A stretch of DNA of 64,000 nt, from positions 101,012 through 165,011 of the forward strand of contig QCII01000004.1 in assembly GCA_003216775.1 (NCBI GenBank), written 5' to 3'. Positions 56,158 through 64,000 of the stretch are shown here, one piece after another. The stretch's first letter is position 1; the number at the start of each line of letters is the position of its first letter. The notes under the pieces were generated by a model. That model was not told the DNA's origin and made no database searches. It saw nothing but the letters and a program-made list of their open reading frames with translations. This DNA is from Prochlorococcus sp. AG-402-K21 (lineage in GTDB: Bacteria > Cyanobacteriota > Cyanobacteriia > PCC-6307 > Cyanobiaceae). A program made the translations under genes and the position numbers.

Positions 56158-56160
56158 TTA

Positions 56161-58458
56161 CTAAAAACTTTTATTAACTCCTGAGTAATTAAAATTGAAT
56201 ATATTTAATTTAATACCAACACTTTTTTTTGATACATTATAGTATGCCCCTACAGAATAAGCTCTTCTTTTGAGATCTAAACTATAATTTGGTTTACTAA
56301 ATTCCCCACTAGACAAATCCATTGAATTCTCATAACTAAAAATTAAAGGGCCAATTATTTGTTGTTCAAAATCTAATTGGAGTCTTGCAGATGAGCCAAT
56401 ACCATCGAAAGCATATGGACTATGTCCATTTTTAAATCCTTTACTAGCCATTAATCCTATTTTTGTATAGTCAAAGAAATCTTTCTTTAAACTACCAATA
56501 ACTAATTCGGGACCAGTATTTAAAATAATTCCATTCTGATTATCTCCATTACTATAATAAAAAGTCCCTGCTTGTATGCCGCTACGCCAATTAAATTCTT
56601 CATTAATTACCCCAGGAGTATATTTATAACTTTCATTTATTGATTTATTAATAATATCCTTTTTCCAAATTGGAAATTTATTATTTAACTTTACAGCAAA
56701 TACATTCCTGGTTAAATTTCTCAACTCATTAGCGGTTCTACTTTTTGCATTAAATTGTCCCAAATCATAAATAAAAGCTAGACTAGTTTGAATACCATCA
56801 AAATTCCATTCTCTTCTATTAGCAATGCTCATCCCATTGCCAAAATATATTTCTGCTTCGCCTTCATATCCTCTAGAAACTGTCTCTCTGAATGAGCTAT
56901 ATAGTTGAAGATCAATAAAATTCCCAAAAGAATTAACTTCTTCTTTATCTTTAAATAAAAATTCATCTTCAGAATCATTGCTATTTAAATTAGTAAAATC
57001 CCCAAAAGAGTTAACTTCTTCTTTATCTTTAAATAAAAACTCATCTTTGGAGTCATTGCTATTTAAATCATCAAAATTTCTTAAGTTGCTTAAGTCTTCC
57101 TCGTCTTCTTCAGATACAAGAATATTTTCAGTATCTTTAGGGTTAAGATCAAATGTTCTTCTTAAGGTAACCTTTGTTTCAAGAGATTGACTTAATTTAT
57201 TAGGATCAAGTGAATTTAAGTACGCTTTCCAAGAAAGGTCCCAAGTATCTAACTTTCCTGAAAGACCAATATCTATGGCAACATAATCTAATAAATAAGT
57301 AGCTCGCTCTATCTTTGGACTAAAGATTGATGAATTATCTTCTCTAAATACCTTTGTTAAACCCTTATTTGCTCTTTGTATTAAAAAGTAAGGCTGCATT
57401 TTTAAAGAAAAATTTTCTGAAAATTTTATACTCTCAAAGCCTCTTATAATGTAATAACCATCTTTATCGCCATAATCACGTCCAATTCCCCATTTTGTAA
57501 GAGGATCTCTATCAATTATATTTCTTCTTCCAATGGGAAATTTTATCTTATTGTCCAATATTACCCAAGTATTTCTACTTATTAGTTGACTTTTATCATC
57601 TACTATTTGAGCTGTAAATTTCCTACTTTCAAGAATAAACTGAGGCTTATTAATTGGATCATTAGTAAAGAAAATAAGATCTGATTTTAATTTTTTAGAT
57701 TCAAGATTCAGCTTCTTAGTTTTAAATCTCCATCGAGGTATTTTGGGAATTTTAAGATCAACATCAGATATGTTAAATTTCTTATTTTCTTCGAAGTCAT
57801 TTACTAAGCCAATATTTGCAGTATTTATATATTGTAAGTCTTCAAGATTATTACCTTTATCATTAAAAATAATTTTCTCATTATCAGGCAAATTTTTTAA
57901 ATCTAAATCATTATTAAGTGTAGTAATATTTAATACGCCATAGATATTATCAACATATCCAGTGTTAGTTTCTAAATTATAAAGTAAATTTGAAGCCTCA
58001 AAATATTGCTCACCTTTATAAAATTTAATATTCCCCTCAGCAGTCATTATTTTATTTTCTCTATCATAAGTTATCTTATCTGCTAACAACTTTGCATTAC
58101 TAAAATACAATATTGCATTACCTTCTGCATTAAAAACGCCCTCACTTTGATATTGAGTATCAGACTCAATATCCATTAAAAAATCTGATTTATCCTCCAA
58201 GTTACTTGCTATAAAAATATTTATAATTTGATTATCTGAAGAAAGAATATCTTCTTTAAAAACTTTTAGAAAATTATATTTCAAAGAAGGGTTAACAAAT
58301 ATACTTGTATTTTTATCGAAATTTTTTTTACTTCTTAGATTAATAATCCGTTCCCTGTTATTAGATTTTGCTTTTATAGGTAACAAATTATTTGTAAATA
58401 TATCAGCAGAATTAATTAAAGATAAATAAATTAAATTTTTTAAAAAAAGTTTTAACAA
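56161..58458 (-). CDS. LptD/OstA-like outer-membrane protein (DUF3769)
   Basis: Residues about 125-185 form an OstA/LptA-like beta-jellyroll segment (AEGNAILYFSNAKLLADKITYD). The later part is rich in alternating beta strands, as in cyanobacterial LptD-like proteins, which insert lipopolysaccharide in the outer membrane. A hydrophobic N-terminus may be an export signal. An acidic loop near 460-515 contains a 26-residue tandem duplication. It starts at TTG 58458 and ends a block next to lexA. The link to glycan export fits the island. Confidence 0.75.
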   Translation of the reverse strand: MLKLFLKNLIYLSLINSADIFTNNLLPIKAKSNNRERIINLRSKKNFDKNTSIFVNPSLKYNFLKVFKEDILSSDNQIINIFIASNLEDKSDFLMDIESDTQYQSEGVFNAEGNAILYFSNAKLLADKITYDRENKIMTAEGNIKFYKGEQYFEASNLLYNLETNTGYVDNIYGVLNITTLNNDLDLKNLPDNEKIIFNDKGNNLEDLQYINTANIGLVNDFEENKKFNISDVDLKIPKIPRWRFKTKKLNLESKKLKSDLIFFTNDPINKPQFILESRKFTAQIVDDKSQLISRNTWVILDNKIKFPIGRRNIIDRDPLTKWGIGRDYGDKDGYYIIRGFESIKFSENFSLKMQPYFLIQRANKGLTKVFREDNSSIFSPKIERATYLLDYVAIDIGLSGKLDTWDLSWKAYLNSLDPNKLSQSLETKVTLRRTFDLNPKDTENILVSEEDEEDLSNLRNFDDLNSNDSKDEFLFKDKEEVNSFGDFTNLNSNDSEDEFLFKDKEEVNSFGNFIDLQLYSSFRETVSRGYEGEAEIYFGNGMSIANRREWNFDGIQTSLAFIYDLGQFNAKSRTANELRNLTRNVFAVKLNNKFPIWKKDIINKSINESYKYTPGVINEEFNWRSGIQAGTFYYSNGDNQNGIILNTGPELVIGSLKKDFFDYTKIGLMASKGFKNGHSPYAFDGIGSSARLQLDFEQQIIGPLIFSYENSMDLSSGEFSKPNYSLDLKRRAYSVGAYYNVSKKSVGIKLNIFNFNYSGVNKSF
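56916..57073 (-). repeat. 78-base tandem duplication inside the LptD-like gene
   Basis: Two copies of a 78-base unit (shared cccaaaag at 56923 and 57001) encode 26-residue units containing NSNDS.DEFLFKDKEEVNSF, with few differences. The frame is preserved. Confidence 0.85.
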
Positions 58459-58529
58459 ATCTAAAACACTAAAACTAAGATTATATATTCTAAGTTATGA
58501 AAAATATCATAATTAATATAAAAATTAAA

Positions 58530-59147
58530 TTAGAGCTTTCTCCAAACAGCCAATAATCTTCCCTGAATAACAACTTCATCTAGATTCAACTCAATAGTTT
58601 CATAGGCTGGGTTGGCTGCTTCTAAATGAATCTTATTAGACTTTCTAAAAAAGTACTTTAGAGTTGTGCCTAGTCCAGGAACCATCGCGCTAACAATAGT
58701 TCCATTTCTAAGTGAATAAGAGTCCTTAATTGGCTCCATTAAAACCATATCTCCATCAGCAATACAAGCGTCTATCATTGAATCTCCATTTACTGTGAGA
58801 GCAAAAACGTCTTTTTTCTTGAAAACTTCAGAAACATCAAGGTTCTGATCTATATCCGAAAAAGTTTCAATTAAGCCTCCTGCAGCAACGGAGCCCATAA
58901 TTGGCACGGCATCAAGAACCTCATCAACCAATTGGAGCGTTCTCGCTTTTCCCTCTTGCCATGATATGAAGCCTTTTTCTTGCAAATGCTTTAACCGACT
59001 CTGAATTGGCGCAGGAGATTTAAGACCCATTGCTTGCATCATCTGCCTAATTGAAGGACTATGTTGAAAATCCTTCATATATTGTTTTATCCATCCGTAC
59101 AGCTCATATTGAGCATCTGTGAGGTTATGAGTAGAGGAATTTCCCAC
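58530..59147 (-). CDS. lexA: LexA repressor
   Basis: An N-terminal winged helix (about 10-65) is followed by the self-cleavage site in IMGSVAAGGLIET, the catalytic serine in VNGDSMIDA and the lysine near TTLKYFFRK. The 205 residues are normal. LexA represses SOS genes and is cleaved upon RecA activation; in cyanobacteria it can have other roles. The start is GTG 59147. A possible LexA box lies 19 bases upstream, suggesting autoregulation. Confidence 0.95.
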   Translation of the reverse strand: MGNSSTHNLTDAQYELYGWIKQYMKDFQHSPSIRQMMQAMGLKSPAPIQSRLKHLQEKGFISWQEGKARTLQLVDEVLDAVPIMGSVAAGGLIETFSDIDQNLDVSEVFKKKDVFALTVNGDSMIDACIADGDMVLMEPIKDSYSLRNGTIVSAMVPGLGTTLKYFFRKSNKIHLEAANPAYETIELNLDEVVIQGRLLAVWRKL

Positions 59148-59165
59148 AAAAACAAGTAAATACTA

Positions 59166-59178
59166 ATACATTTGTACC
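59166..59178 (-). promoter_or_regulatory. Putative LexA box upstream of lexA
   Basis: The minus strand reads GGTACAAATGTAT, close to the cyanobacterial LexA consensus RGTACNNNDGTWCB with one mismatch, 19 bases before the lexA start. An autoregulatory operator is likely but not proven. Confidence 0.5.
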
Positions 59179-59206
59179 CTTAAATTATTAAGTAGGCAAG
59201 TTTTTT

Positions 59207-60133
59207 TTAAGAAAGCAGTGATAAAAGTAGAGCTTGTTGCACATGCATTCGATTTTCTGCTTGTTCAAAAATTCTGCTTTTATTACTTTCGAAAACTTCA
59301 TCAGTTATTTCCTTCGATCTATAAGCAGGAAGGCAATGAAGAATAATTACATCTTTATCAGCCATGCTTACCAAATTTTTATCTATGGTAAATCCGCTAA
59401 AATCTTTATCTTTCTCTTCTTTTTGAATTTCTTCACCCATAGATGACCAAACATCTGTATAAAGTACATTAGCTCCCGAGACTGAAGAATAAGGATCATT
59501 AGTAATTTGCAACAAATTTTTATTCTTATAAATTTCTCTTGCTTTGTTGACTATTAATTGGTTTGGTTCGTAACCTTTTGGGCATGCAATGCGGACCTCA
59601 ACGTCTAATAAAGCACCACATAAAATTAAGGAGTTAGCTACATTATTGCCATCTCCAATAAATGACAAAACAATATTTTTAAAATCATAAAACTCCTCTT
59701 TAATTGTCATAAAATCAGCCAAAGCTTGGCATGGATGTTCTAAATCTGTAAGAGCATTAATCACTGGGGCGGAAGACCATTTTGCATACTCCTCAAGATC
59801 AGATTGATTAAAAGTTCTAATCGCAAGCACATCACAATATCTACTTAATACTCTTGCTGTATCTTTAATTGGTTCACCCCTACCAATTTGAGAAGTATCT
59901 GGATTTAAGTCAATTGTTGAGCCTCCAAGTCTAGACATGGCCACTTGAAAGCTTACCCTTGTTCGTGTAGAAGACTTATCAAAAATCAAACCTAAAACTT
60001 TATTACTAGATTCAATTTTTAAATCCTTATTTTTAAAATTTTTTGCAAGTTCTAAAATATGGAAAACTTCTTCAGTTGAAATATCCAAACTTGATAAAAA
60101 ATTTTTATTTACAAGTTTGTTTGGTTTAAGCAT
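59207..60133 (-). CDS. argF: Ornithine carbamoyltransferase (ArgF)
   Basis: ArgF condenses carbamoyl phosphate with ornithine to citrulline in arginine synthesis. STRTRVSFQ binds carbamoyl phosphate, HPCQALADF and HCLPAYR bind the substrates. ATG 60133 is preferred to TTG 60136, giving 308 residues, the normal length. It lies between ftsH and lexA in a minus-strand core block. Confidence 0.97.
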   Translation of the reverse strand: MLKPNKLVNKNFLSSLDISTEEVFHILELAKNFKNKDLKIESSNKVLGLIFDKSSTRTRVSFQVAMSRLGGSTIDLNPDTSQIGRGEPIKDTARVLSRYCDVLAIRTFNQSDLEEYAKWSSAPVINALTDLEHPCQALADFMTIKEEFYDFKNIVLSFIGDGNNVANSLILCGALLDVEVRIACPKGYEPNQLIVNKAREIYKNKNLLQITNDPYSSVSGANVLYTDVWSSMGEEIQKEEKDKDFSGFTIDKNLVSMADKDVIILHCLPAYRSKEITDEVFESNKSRIFEQAENRMHVQQALLLSLLS

Positions 60134-60161
60134 CAATTAAATTAATTAATATTGAATTCTA

Positions 60162-62024
60162 CTATGCCGGCATTTTACTTTCTTCAAGAAGATTTTTTAA
60201 ATCTTCTCCTTCAATAACTTCTTCTTTAAGAATTTTTTGAGAAATTGACTCTAGTAAAGGTAAATTGTTCCTTAAGATTTTCAGGGCTGTCTCATGCGCA
60301 TCATCTACGAGATCTCTTACTTCTTTATCTATAGCTTGAGCAGTTGCATCACTTACTGATCTTCTTGGATTATTACCATTACCAAGGAATTGTCCTCCAC
60401 CTTGTTTATCATAAGCTAGGGGACCAAGAATGTCGCTCATACCGAAAGTACCTACCATTTGTTCAGCAATATCAGTTGCTCTTTGTAAGTCATTTGAAGC
60501 TCCAGTAGTAATCTTTCCGAACACAACTTCTTCAGCTGATCTTCCACCAAGAAGTGTTGCTATTTGTCCTTTCAATTCCTCCTTAGAATTAAGAAATCTT
60601 TCTTCTGTAGGTAATTGCAGAGTATAACCTAGCGCACTCATACCTCTGGGGACTATTGATATTTTTGCAACTTTCGATCCTCCTGGCATAAGATGTCCTA
60701 CAATAGCGTGTCCAACTTCGTGATAAGCAACTACTTTTTTCTCATCTTCTTGGAGAACTCTACTTTTTTTCTCCAGACCAGCCACAACCCTTTCAATAGC
60801 TTCGCCTAAATCTTGTTGCTCGACAGACTTTCTTTTCGCTCTAGCAGCAAGTAAAGCTGCCTCATTTACCATATTTGCCAGATCAGCTCCTGCGAATCCA
60901 CTAGTAGCTTGCGCTATGGAATCTAAATCTATAGATTCAGCAAGTTTAACTTTTTTTGTATAAATTTCCAGAATTGTTTTTCTACCAGATAAATCTGGTC
61001 TATCAACTAAAACTTGTCTATCAAACCTTCCTGGTCTTAACAATGCTGCATCAAGAACTTCTGGTTGGTTTGTAGCCGCAAGAACAATAACCGGTTTGTC
61101 AGTTGAAGCAAAACCATCCATTTCGGTAAGTAACTGATTTAAAGTCTGTTCTCTTTCATCATTTCCTCCGACTACACCCATTGAACCAGAACGACTTTTA
61201 CCTATTGCATCTAATTCGTCAATAAATATTATGCAAGGAGCTTTTTTCTTGGCTTGTTCAAATAAATCTCTAACACGTGCTGCACCAGCGCCCACAAAAA
61301 GTTCTACAAATTCAGAACCAGAAATAATAAAGAATGGAACTTCTGCTTCTCCAGCTACCGCTTTAGAAAGAAGAGTTTTTCCAGTCCCCGGAGGACCAAC
61401 TAAAAGCACACCCTTAGGTATTCGAGCACCTATATCTGTGTATCTCTCAGGCTTCTTTAAAAAATCAACTATTTCAGTTAATTCATCCTTAGCCTCATCA
61501 ACTCCAGCCACATCAGCGAAAGTAACTTTAGATTCGTCATCTGGGACATAAACTTTAGCCTTACTTTTTGTGAAGCTTAATGCTCCCTGAGCACCTCCGC
61601 CACCCATACTTCTTCTTGCAAAGAATTGTAAAACAAGAATAAAGATTAGGGGAGGAACAACCCAACTCAAAATAGTTGAAAAGAAATTGGGTTTTTTAGG
61701 AGGAGCAGCTGCAAATTCTACCCCTTTACTTTCCAATCTTTGTGGGAGATCCATATCAAAAATCGGAGTTGTTGCTAATACAGATGGGGCGCCTTCTTCT
61801 GCACCATTTAGTTCATATCTAATTTGTTCTTGAGTAATATACGCTCTCTTTACTTCTCCATCATTCACCTGATCTATAAATAAGGAGTAGGGAACTCTAG
61901 GTATTTGCATATTTTGATTAGGGAAAAGGCTACTAAATAAAAGTAAAGCTCCAACCCCTATCAAAATAATATTTACAATTCCAAATTTTCTACTAGGTTG
62001 ATTATCGTCTTGTCTTATTGGCAT
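60162..62024 (-). CDS. ftsH: ATP-dependent zinc metalloprotease FtsH
   Basis: FtsH degrades membrane and damaged photosystem proteins, including D1. Two membrane segments (about 17-31 and 117-136) flank a periplasmic domain. The AAA module has Walker A GPPGTGKT (210-217) and Walker [10 protein letters not shown], and the C-terminal protease has the zinc motif HEVGH (near residue 435). Length 620 is typical of thylakoid FtsH. It sits upstream of argF in the same direction. Confidence 0.97.
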   Translation of the reverse strand: MPIRQDDNQPSRKFGIVNIILIGVGALLLFSSLFPNQNMQIPRVPYSLFIDQVNDGEVKRAYITQEQIRYELNGAEEGAPSVLATTPIFDMDLPQRLESKGVEFAAAPPKKPNFFSTILSWVVPPLIFILVLQFFARRSMGGGGAQGALSFTKSKAKVYVPDDESKVTFADVAGVDEAKDELTEIVDFLKKPERYTDIGARIPKGVLLVGPPGTGKTLLSKAVAGEAEVPFFIISGSEFVELFVGAGAARVRDLFEQAKKKAPCIIFIDELDAIGKSRSGSMGVVGGNDEREQTLNQLLTEMDGFASTDKPVIVLAATNQPEVLDAALLRPGRFDRQVLVDRPDLSGRKTILEIYTKKVKLAESIDLDSIAQATSGFAGADLANMVNEAALLAARAKRKSVEQQDLGEAIERVVAGLEKKSRVLQEDEKKVVAYHEVGHAIVGHLMPGGSKVAKISIVPRGMSALGYTLQLPTEERFLNSKEELKGQIATLLGGRSAEEVVFGKITTGASNDLQRATDIAEQMVGTFGMSDILGPLAYDKQGGGQFLGNGNNPRRSVSDATAQAIDKEVRDLVDDAHETALKILRNNLPLLESISQKILKEEVIEGEDLKNLLEESKMPA

Positions 62025-62124
62025 GGTTTAGTAAACTTTTGACTTATTATAAACTAAACCAAAAGTTTCCGTATCTGTATTTTTTTTTAGGGTAAGAACC
62101 GTACGGCAATTTGACCCATAAATA

Positions 62125-63231
62125 TTATTTTTGAAAATTAATTTTAAGAGAACCACTCACGCACAAATCAGAGTCAATCAAACTAATCTGAGAATCGCTC
62201 AATTTAATAATTTCATGCATTTCTCTAAATCCAAAATCTCCAATGGGATTCATAGTATTTTCTCCACCCAAAATTTTTGGAGCAATAAAAGCTTTTATTT
62301 CTTGAATACATCCTGATTTGATAGCTTCAGTCGCTAGCAATGGTCCACATTCCCAAAGCACTTTATTACAACCTCTTTTAGCTAATAATTTAGAAAGTAA
62401 TTTCGGGTTATCTGATGACAATTTTTCAACCTCGACACATTTCGGAATTCTATCGAGATATTCCTCATTCGCAGAGGAGGCATCATAAACGACCATCGTT
62501 TTTGCTGTATTGCAATCCCAGAAAATAGATTCCTGTGGAAGATCTAAGGTTTTTGTAAAAACAACTCTCAAAGGCTCAGGGGTTTTAAAACCTCTAGTAG
62601 TTAATAGGGGGGAATCTTTTCTTAATGTATTGCCTCCAATAATTATTGCATCAAATTCTGCTCTTAAAGAGTGAACTAATGACCTTGACTCTTCATTGGT
62701 GATCCATTTACTTTCTCCATTTTTTAAAGCTATTCTGCCATCAATACTCATAGCCCATTTAAGAACTCCATATGAGTTATTGGTAATAATCCTATGAATA
62801 AATGTTTTATTTAGCTCCAAAGATTCTTTTTCACACAATCCCAAATGTACCTTTATACCAGCAGCTTTGAGGAATTCGATCCCTTTCCCCGAAACTCTTT
62901 TATCCGGATCTTGAATAGATATATATACCTTACTTATACCTGAGGATATTATCTGATCTACACATGGAGGTGTTCTACCTTGGTGGCAGCAAGGTTCAAG
63001 ATTTACATAAATGGTCCCACCTCTAGCATCTTTTTTTAAATTATTAAAAGCCATTGCCTCGGCATGCGGCATACCTGCCTTGAAATGAAATCCCTCTGAA
63101 ATAAGATTTCCATTTTTATCAAGTATCACTGCTCCCACCTTAGGGTTAGGACTAGTTGTATTTTTACCCAATGAAGCCAAAAAAATTGCTCTTTTCATCC
63201 ATTTTGTGTGGCTTACATTTTTTTCAGACAT
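62125..63231 (-). CDS. ribD: Bifunctional riboflavin deaminase-reductase (RibD)
   Basis: The N-terminal deaminase (1-145) has HAEAMAF and PCCHQGRTPPC zinc ligands, and the C-terminal domain is the NADPH-dependent pyrimidine reductase (WAMSIDGRIA, GGNTLRKDSPLLTTR). It makes 5-amino-6-ribitylamino-uracil phosphate in riboflavin synthesis. Length 368 is normal. A 100-base gap separates it from ftsH. Confidence 0.96.
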   Translation of the reverse strand: MSEKNVSHTKWMKRAIFLASLGKNTTSPNPKVGAVILDKNGNLISEGFHFKAGMPHAEAMAFNNLKKDARGGTIYVNLEPCCHQGRTPPCVDQIISSGISKVYISIQDPDKRVSGKGIEFLKAAGIKVHLGLCEKESLELNKTFIHRIITNNSYGVLKWAMSIDGRIALKNGESKWITNEESRSLVHSLRAEFDAIIIGGNTLRKDSPLLTTRGFKTPEPLRVVFTKTLDLPQESIFWDCNTAKTMVVYDASSANEEYLDRIPKCVEVEKLSSDNPKLLSKLLAKRGCNKVLWECGPLLATEAIKSGCIQEIKAFIAPKILGGENTMNPIGDFGFREMHEIIKLSDSQISLIDSDLCVSGSLKINFQK

Positions 63232-63246
63232 CTCGTCAATTAAAAA

Positions 63247-63747
63247 TCAACTTAGTGATCTCCATTCCTTAACTACGAAAGGAGGAACAGGCAACTCTGA
63301 AAAAACACCTGATAAAGATAATCTCAATGGTCTATTTTTATCTATATTTTGAATAAGCGTATCAAGGTCGAATTCTGCAGCAGCTTGTCTACCGTCATTT
63401 GCTAATGCTGCGTTAAGTAATGTTTTGTCATCTAAGATCCATTCTTTTCTTCCAGATTCAACATTTAATCCTGTAGGATGATCGATCCTAAGATTTCCTG
63501 GATATCCTATTACCCTCAGAATTAATTTATCTTCAAAAAGTGGAGACTTATAAGCTACTAATTGCCAAGTTTCAAAGTCCAAATCCCTTAAAAACTCACT
63601 GCTAGCATTTATTAATTCTCCATTTATTTCTGTTTCTGTAACTTCTGCATATGCTTTTATTGGTTTAAAAACGAAGGATAGTAGTAAAAGTAAAGGTAAT
63701 ATTCCTTTTAAAAAGATATTTTTATTTAATTTTGTAATTTTCTTCAT
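63247..63747 (-). CDS. DUF3122 family exported protein
   Basis: The N-terminal 34 residues form a signal or anchor (ILPLLLLLSFVF, cleavage near AYA). The rest matches DUF3122, a cyanobacterial family of unknown function (RVIGYPGNLRIDHPTGL, AAEFDLDTLIQ, VKEWRSL). Length is 166. It overlaps the upstream 83-residue gene by 26 bases and precedes ribD by 15, so all three are likely one operon. Confidence 0.78.
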   Translation of the reverse strand: MKKITKLNKNIFLKGILPLLLLLSFVFKPIKAYAEVTETEINGELINASSEFLRDLDFETWQLVAYKSPLFEDKLILRVIGYPGNLRIDHPTGLNVESGRKEWILDDKTLLNAALANDGRQAAAEFDLDTLIQNIDKNRPLRLSLSGVFSELPVPPFVVKEWRSLS

Positions 63748-63973
63748 TTTCAGAATCCATCAGGGCATCTAGAGTTACAGCTGTTCGTATAATAGCTTGG
63801 TACCTTTTTATTATTTTACGATTTTTTTCTATAACTCGAGATAAATTCAAAGTGTCTTTTTCAGAATAGCTAGATGTTAAATCAGTAGAATCTTCTTCAA
63901 TAAACTCAAATTCACTATCTTTATTAATTAGAGTTAACAATAAATCATGTAATCTCTTTCTCCTTTCAGACAA
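63722..63973 (-). CDS. Small hypothetical protein
   Basis: An 83-residue acidic, helical protein with no recognised family, containing IEKNRKIIKRYQAIIRTAVTL. The start is TTG 63973, the only early in-frame choice. It overlaps the DUF3122 gene by 26 bases. No signal peptide is seen. The closeness to a possible plus-strand start at 63984 makes the exact 5' end uncertain. Confidence 0.55.
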   Translation of the reverse strand: MSERRKRLHDLLLTLINKDSEFEFIEEDSTDLTSSYSEKDTLNLSRVIEKNRKIIKRYQAIIRTAVTLDALMDSENEENYKIK

Positions 63974-63983
63974 TTAATTTATA

Positions 63984-64000
63984 ATGGTAACTCGAACAAT
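63984..64000 (+). CDS. Possible start of a plus-strand gene
   Basis: ATG 63984 opens a frame (MVTRT) that runs off the window edge. It is only 17 bases, divergent to the small hypothetical gene and too short to identify. Confidence 0.2.

Noticed and set aside
62090..62117. Imperfect inverted repeat around ccgtacgg between ribD and ftsH, considered as a terminator
   Set aside because: On the minus strand it is followed by A, not T, residues, so it does not fit an intrinsic terminator for ribD, and a regulatory role cannot be supported.
1..64000. CRISPR arrays, insertion sequences or integrase genes
   Set aside because: No regular spaced repeats, transposase or tyrosine recombinase motifs were seen in any gene; the only mobile-element traces are the tRNA relics.

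Overview
The window looks like part of a high-light-adapted Prochlorococcus chromosome. This is inferred from very low GC content, compact cyanobacterial gene order and the housekeeping block at the right end (lexA, argF, ftsH, ribD and a DUF3122 gene on the minus strand). No database search was possible, so all names rest on motifs, length and context read from the sequence.

From about 1 to 47,200 the window is a large cell-surface polysaccharide island. It resembles the hypervariable surface islands known from Prochlorococcus, but that link is inference. It holds a complete dTDP-rhamnose pathway (rfbA, rfbC and rfbD at 160-2551, rfbB at 11113). It also has an initiating undecaprenyl-phosphate sugar transferase (4518-5873), an EpsG/Wzy-like polymerase (3357-4493) and a PglK/MsbA-like ABC flippase (6103-7887). 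More than ten glycosyltransferases of many families follow, along with several methyltransferases, a UDP-glucuronate decarboxylase and galE. Strand changes are frequent and GC is low throughout, so the island looks like a patchwork of small cassettes.

Three sub-modules stand out. One (25647-30615) pairs an SpsF-like cytidylyltransferase and a DegT-type aminotransferase with a sialyltransferase-like protein. A second (31699-37324) has a GDP-mannose-epimerase-like SDR, a GT11 fucosyltransferase, a StrG-like oxygenase, a decayed SDR, an NDP-sugar C-methyltransferase and a cupin; it probably makes a branched or modified deoxysugar. The third (39661-47182, minus strand) runs SDR, a GMD-like dehydratase lacking its catalytic lysine, a NeuB synthase fused to a second TIM barrel, then a carbamoyltransferase/SxtJ/SxtK-like/SGNH-hydrolase set like the sxtI-J-K genes of saxitoxin clusters.

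From 47,676 to 53,277 the character changes. There is a secreted HEAAH metallopeptidase-like protein, a degenerate PrsW-like membrane protein, and directly behind it a pentameric ligand-gated ion-channel-like protein. A secreted trypsin-like protease and a small secreted protein follow. The stretch ends at an intact tRNA-Ala(GGC) on the minus strand. Two decayed copies of that tRNA's 3' half lie downstream of it and separate the cassettes. This is the footprint of repeated integration at a tRNA 3' end, but no integrase remains in the window.

Right of the tRNA are a GMC-type oxidoreductase, a GT2 glycosyltransferase and an LptD/OstA-like outer-membrane protein carrying a 26-residue tandem duplication. 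The conserved core genes follow.
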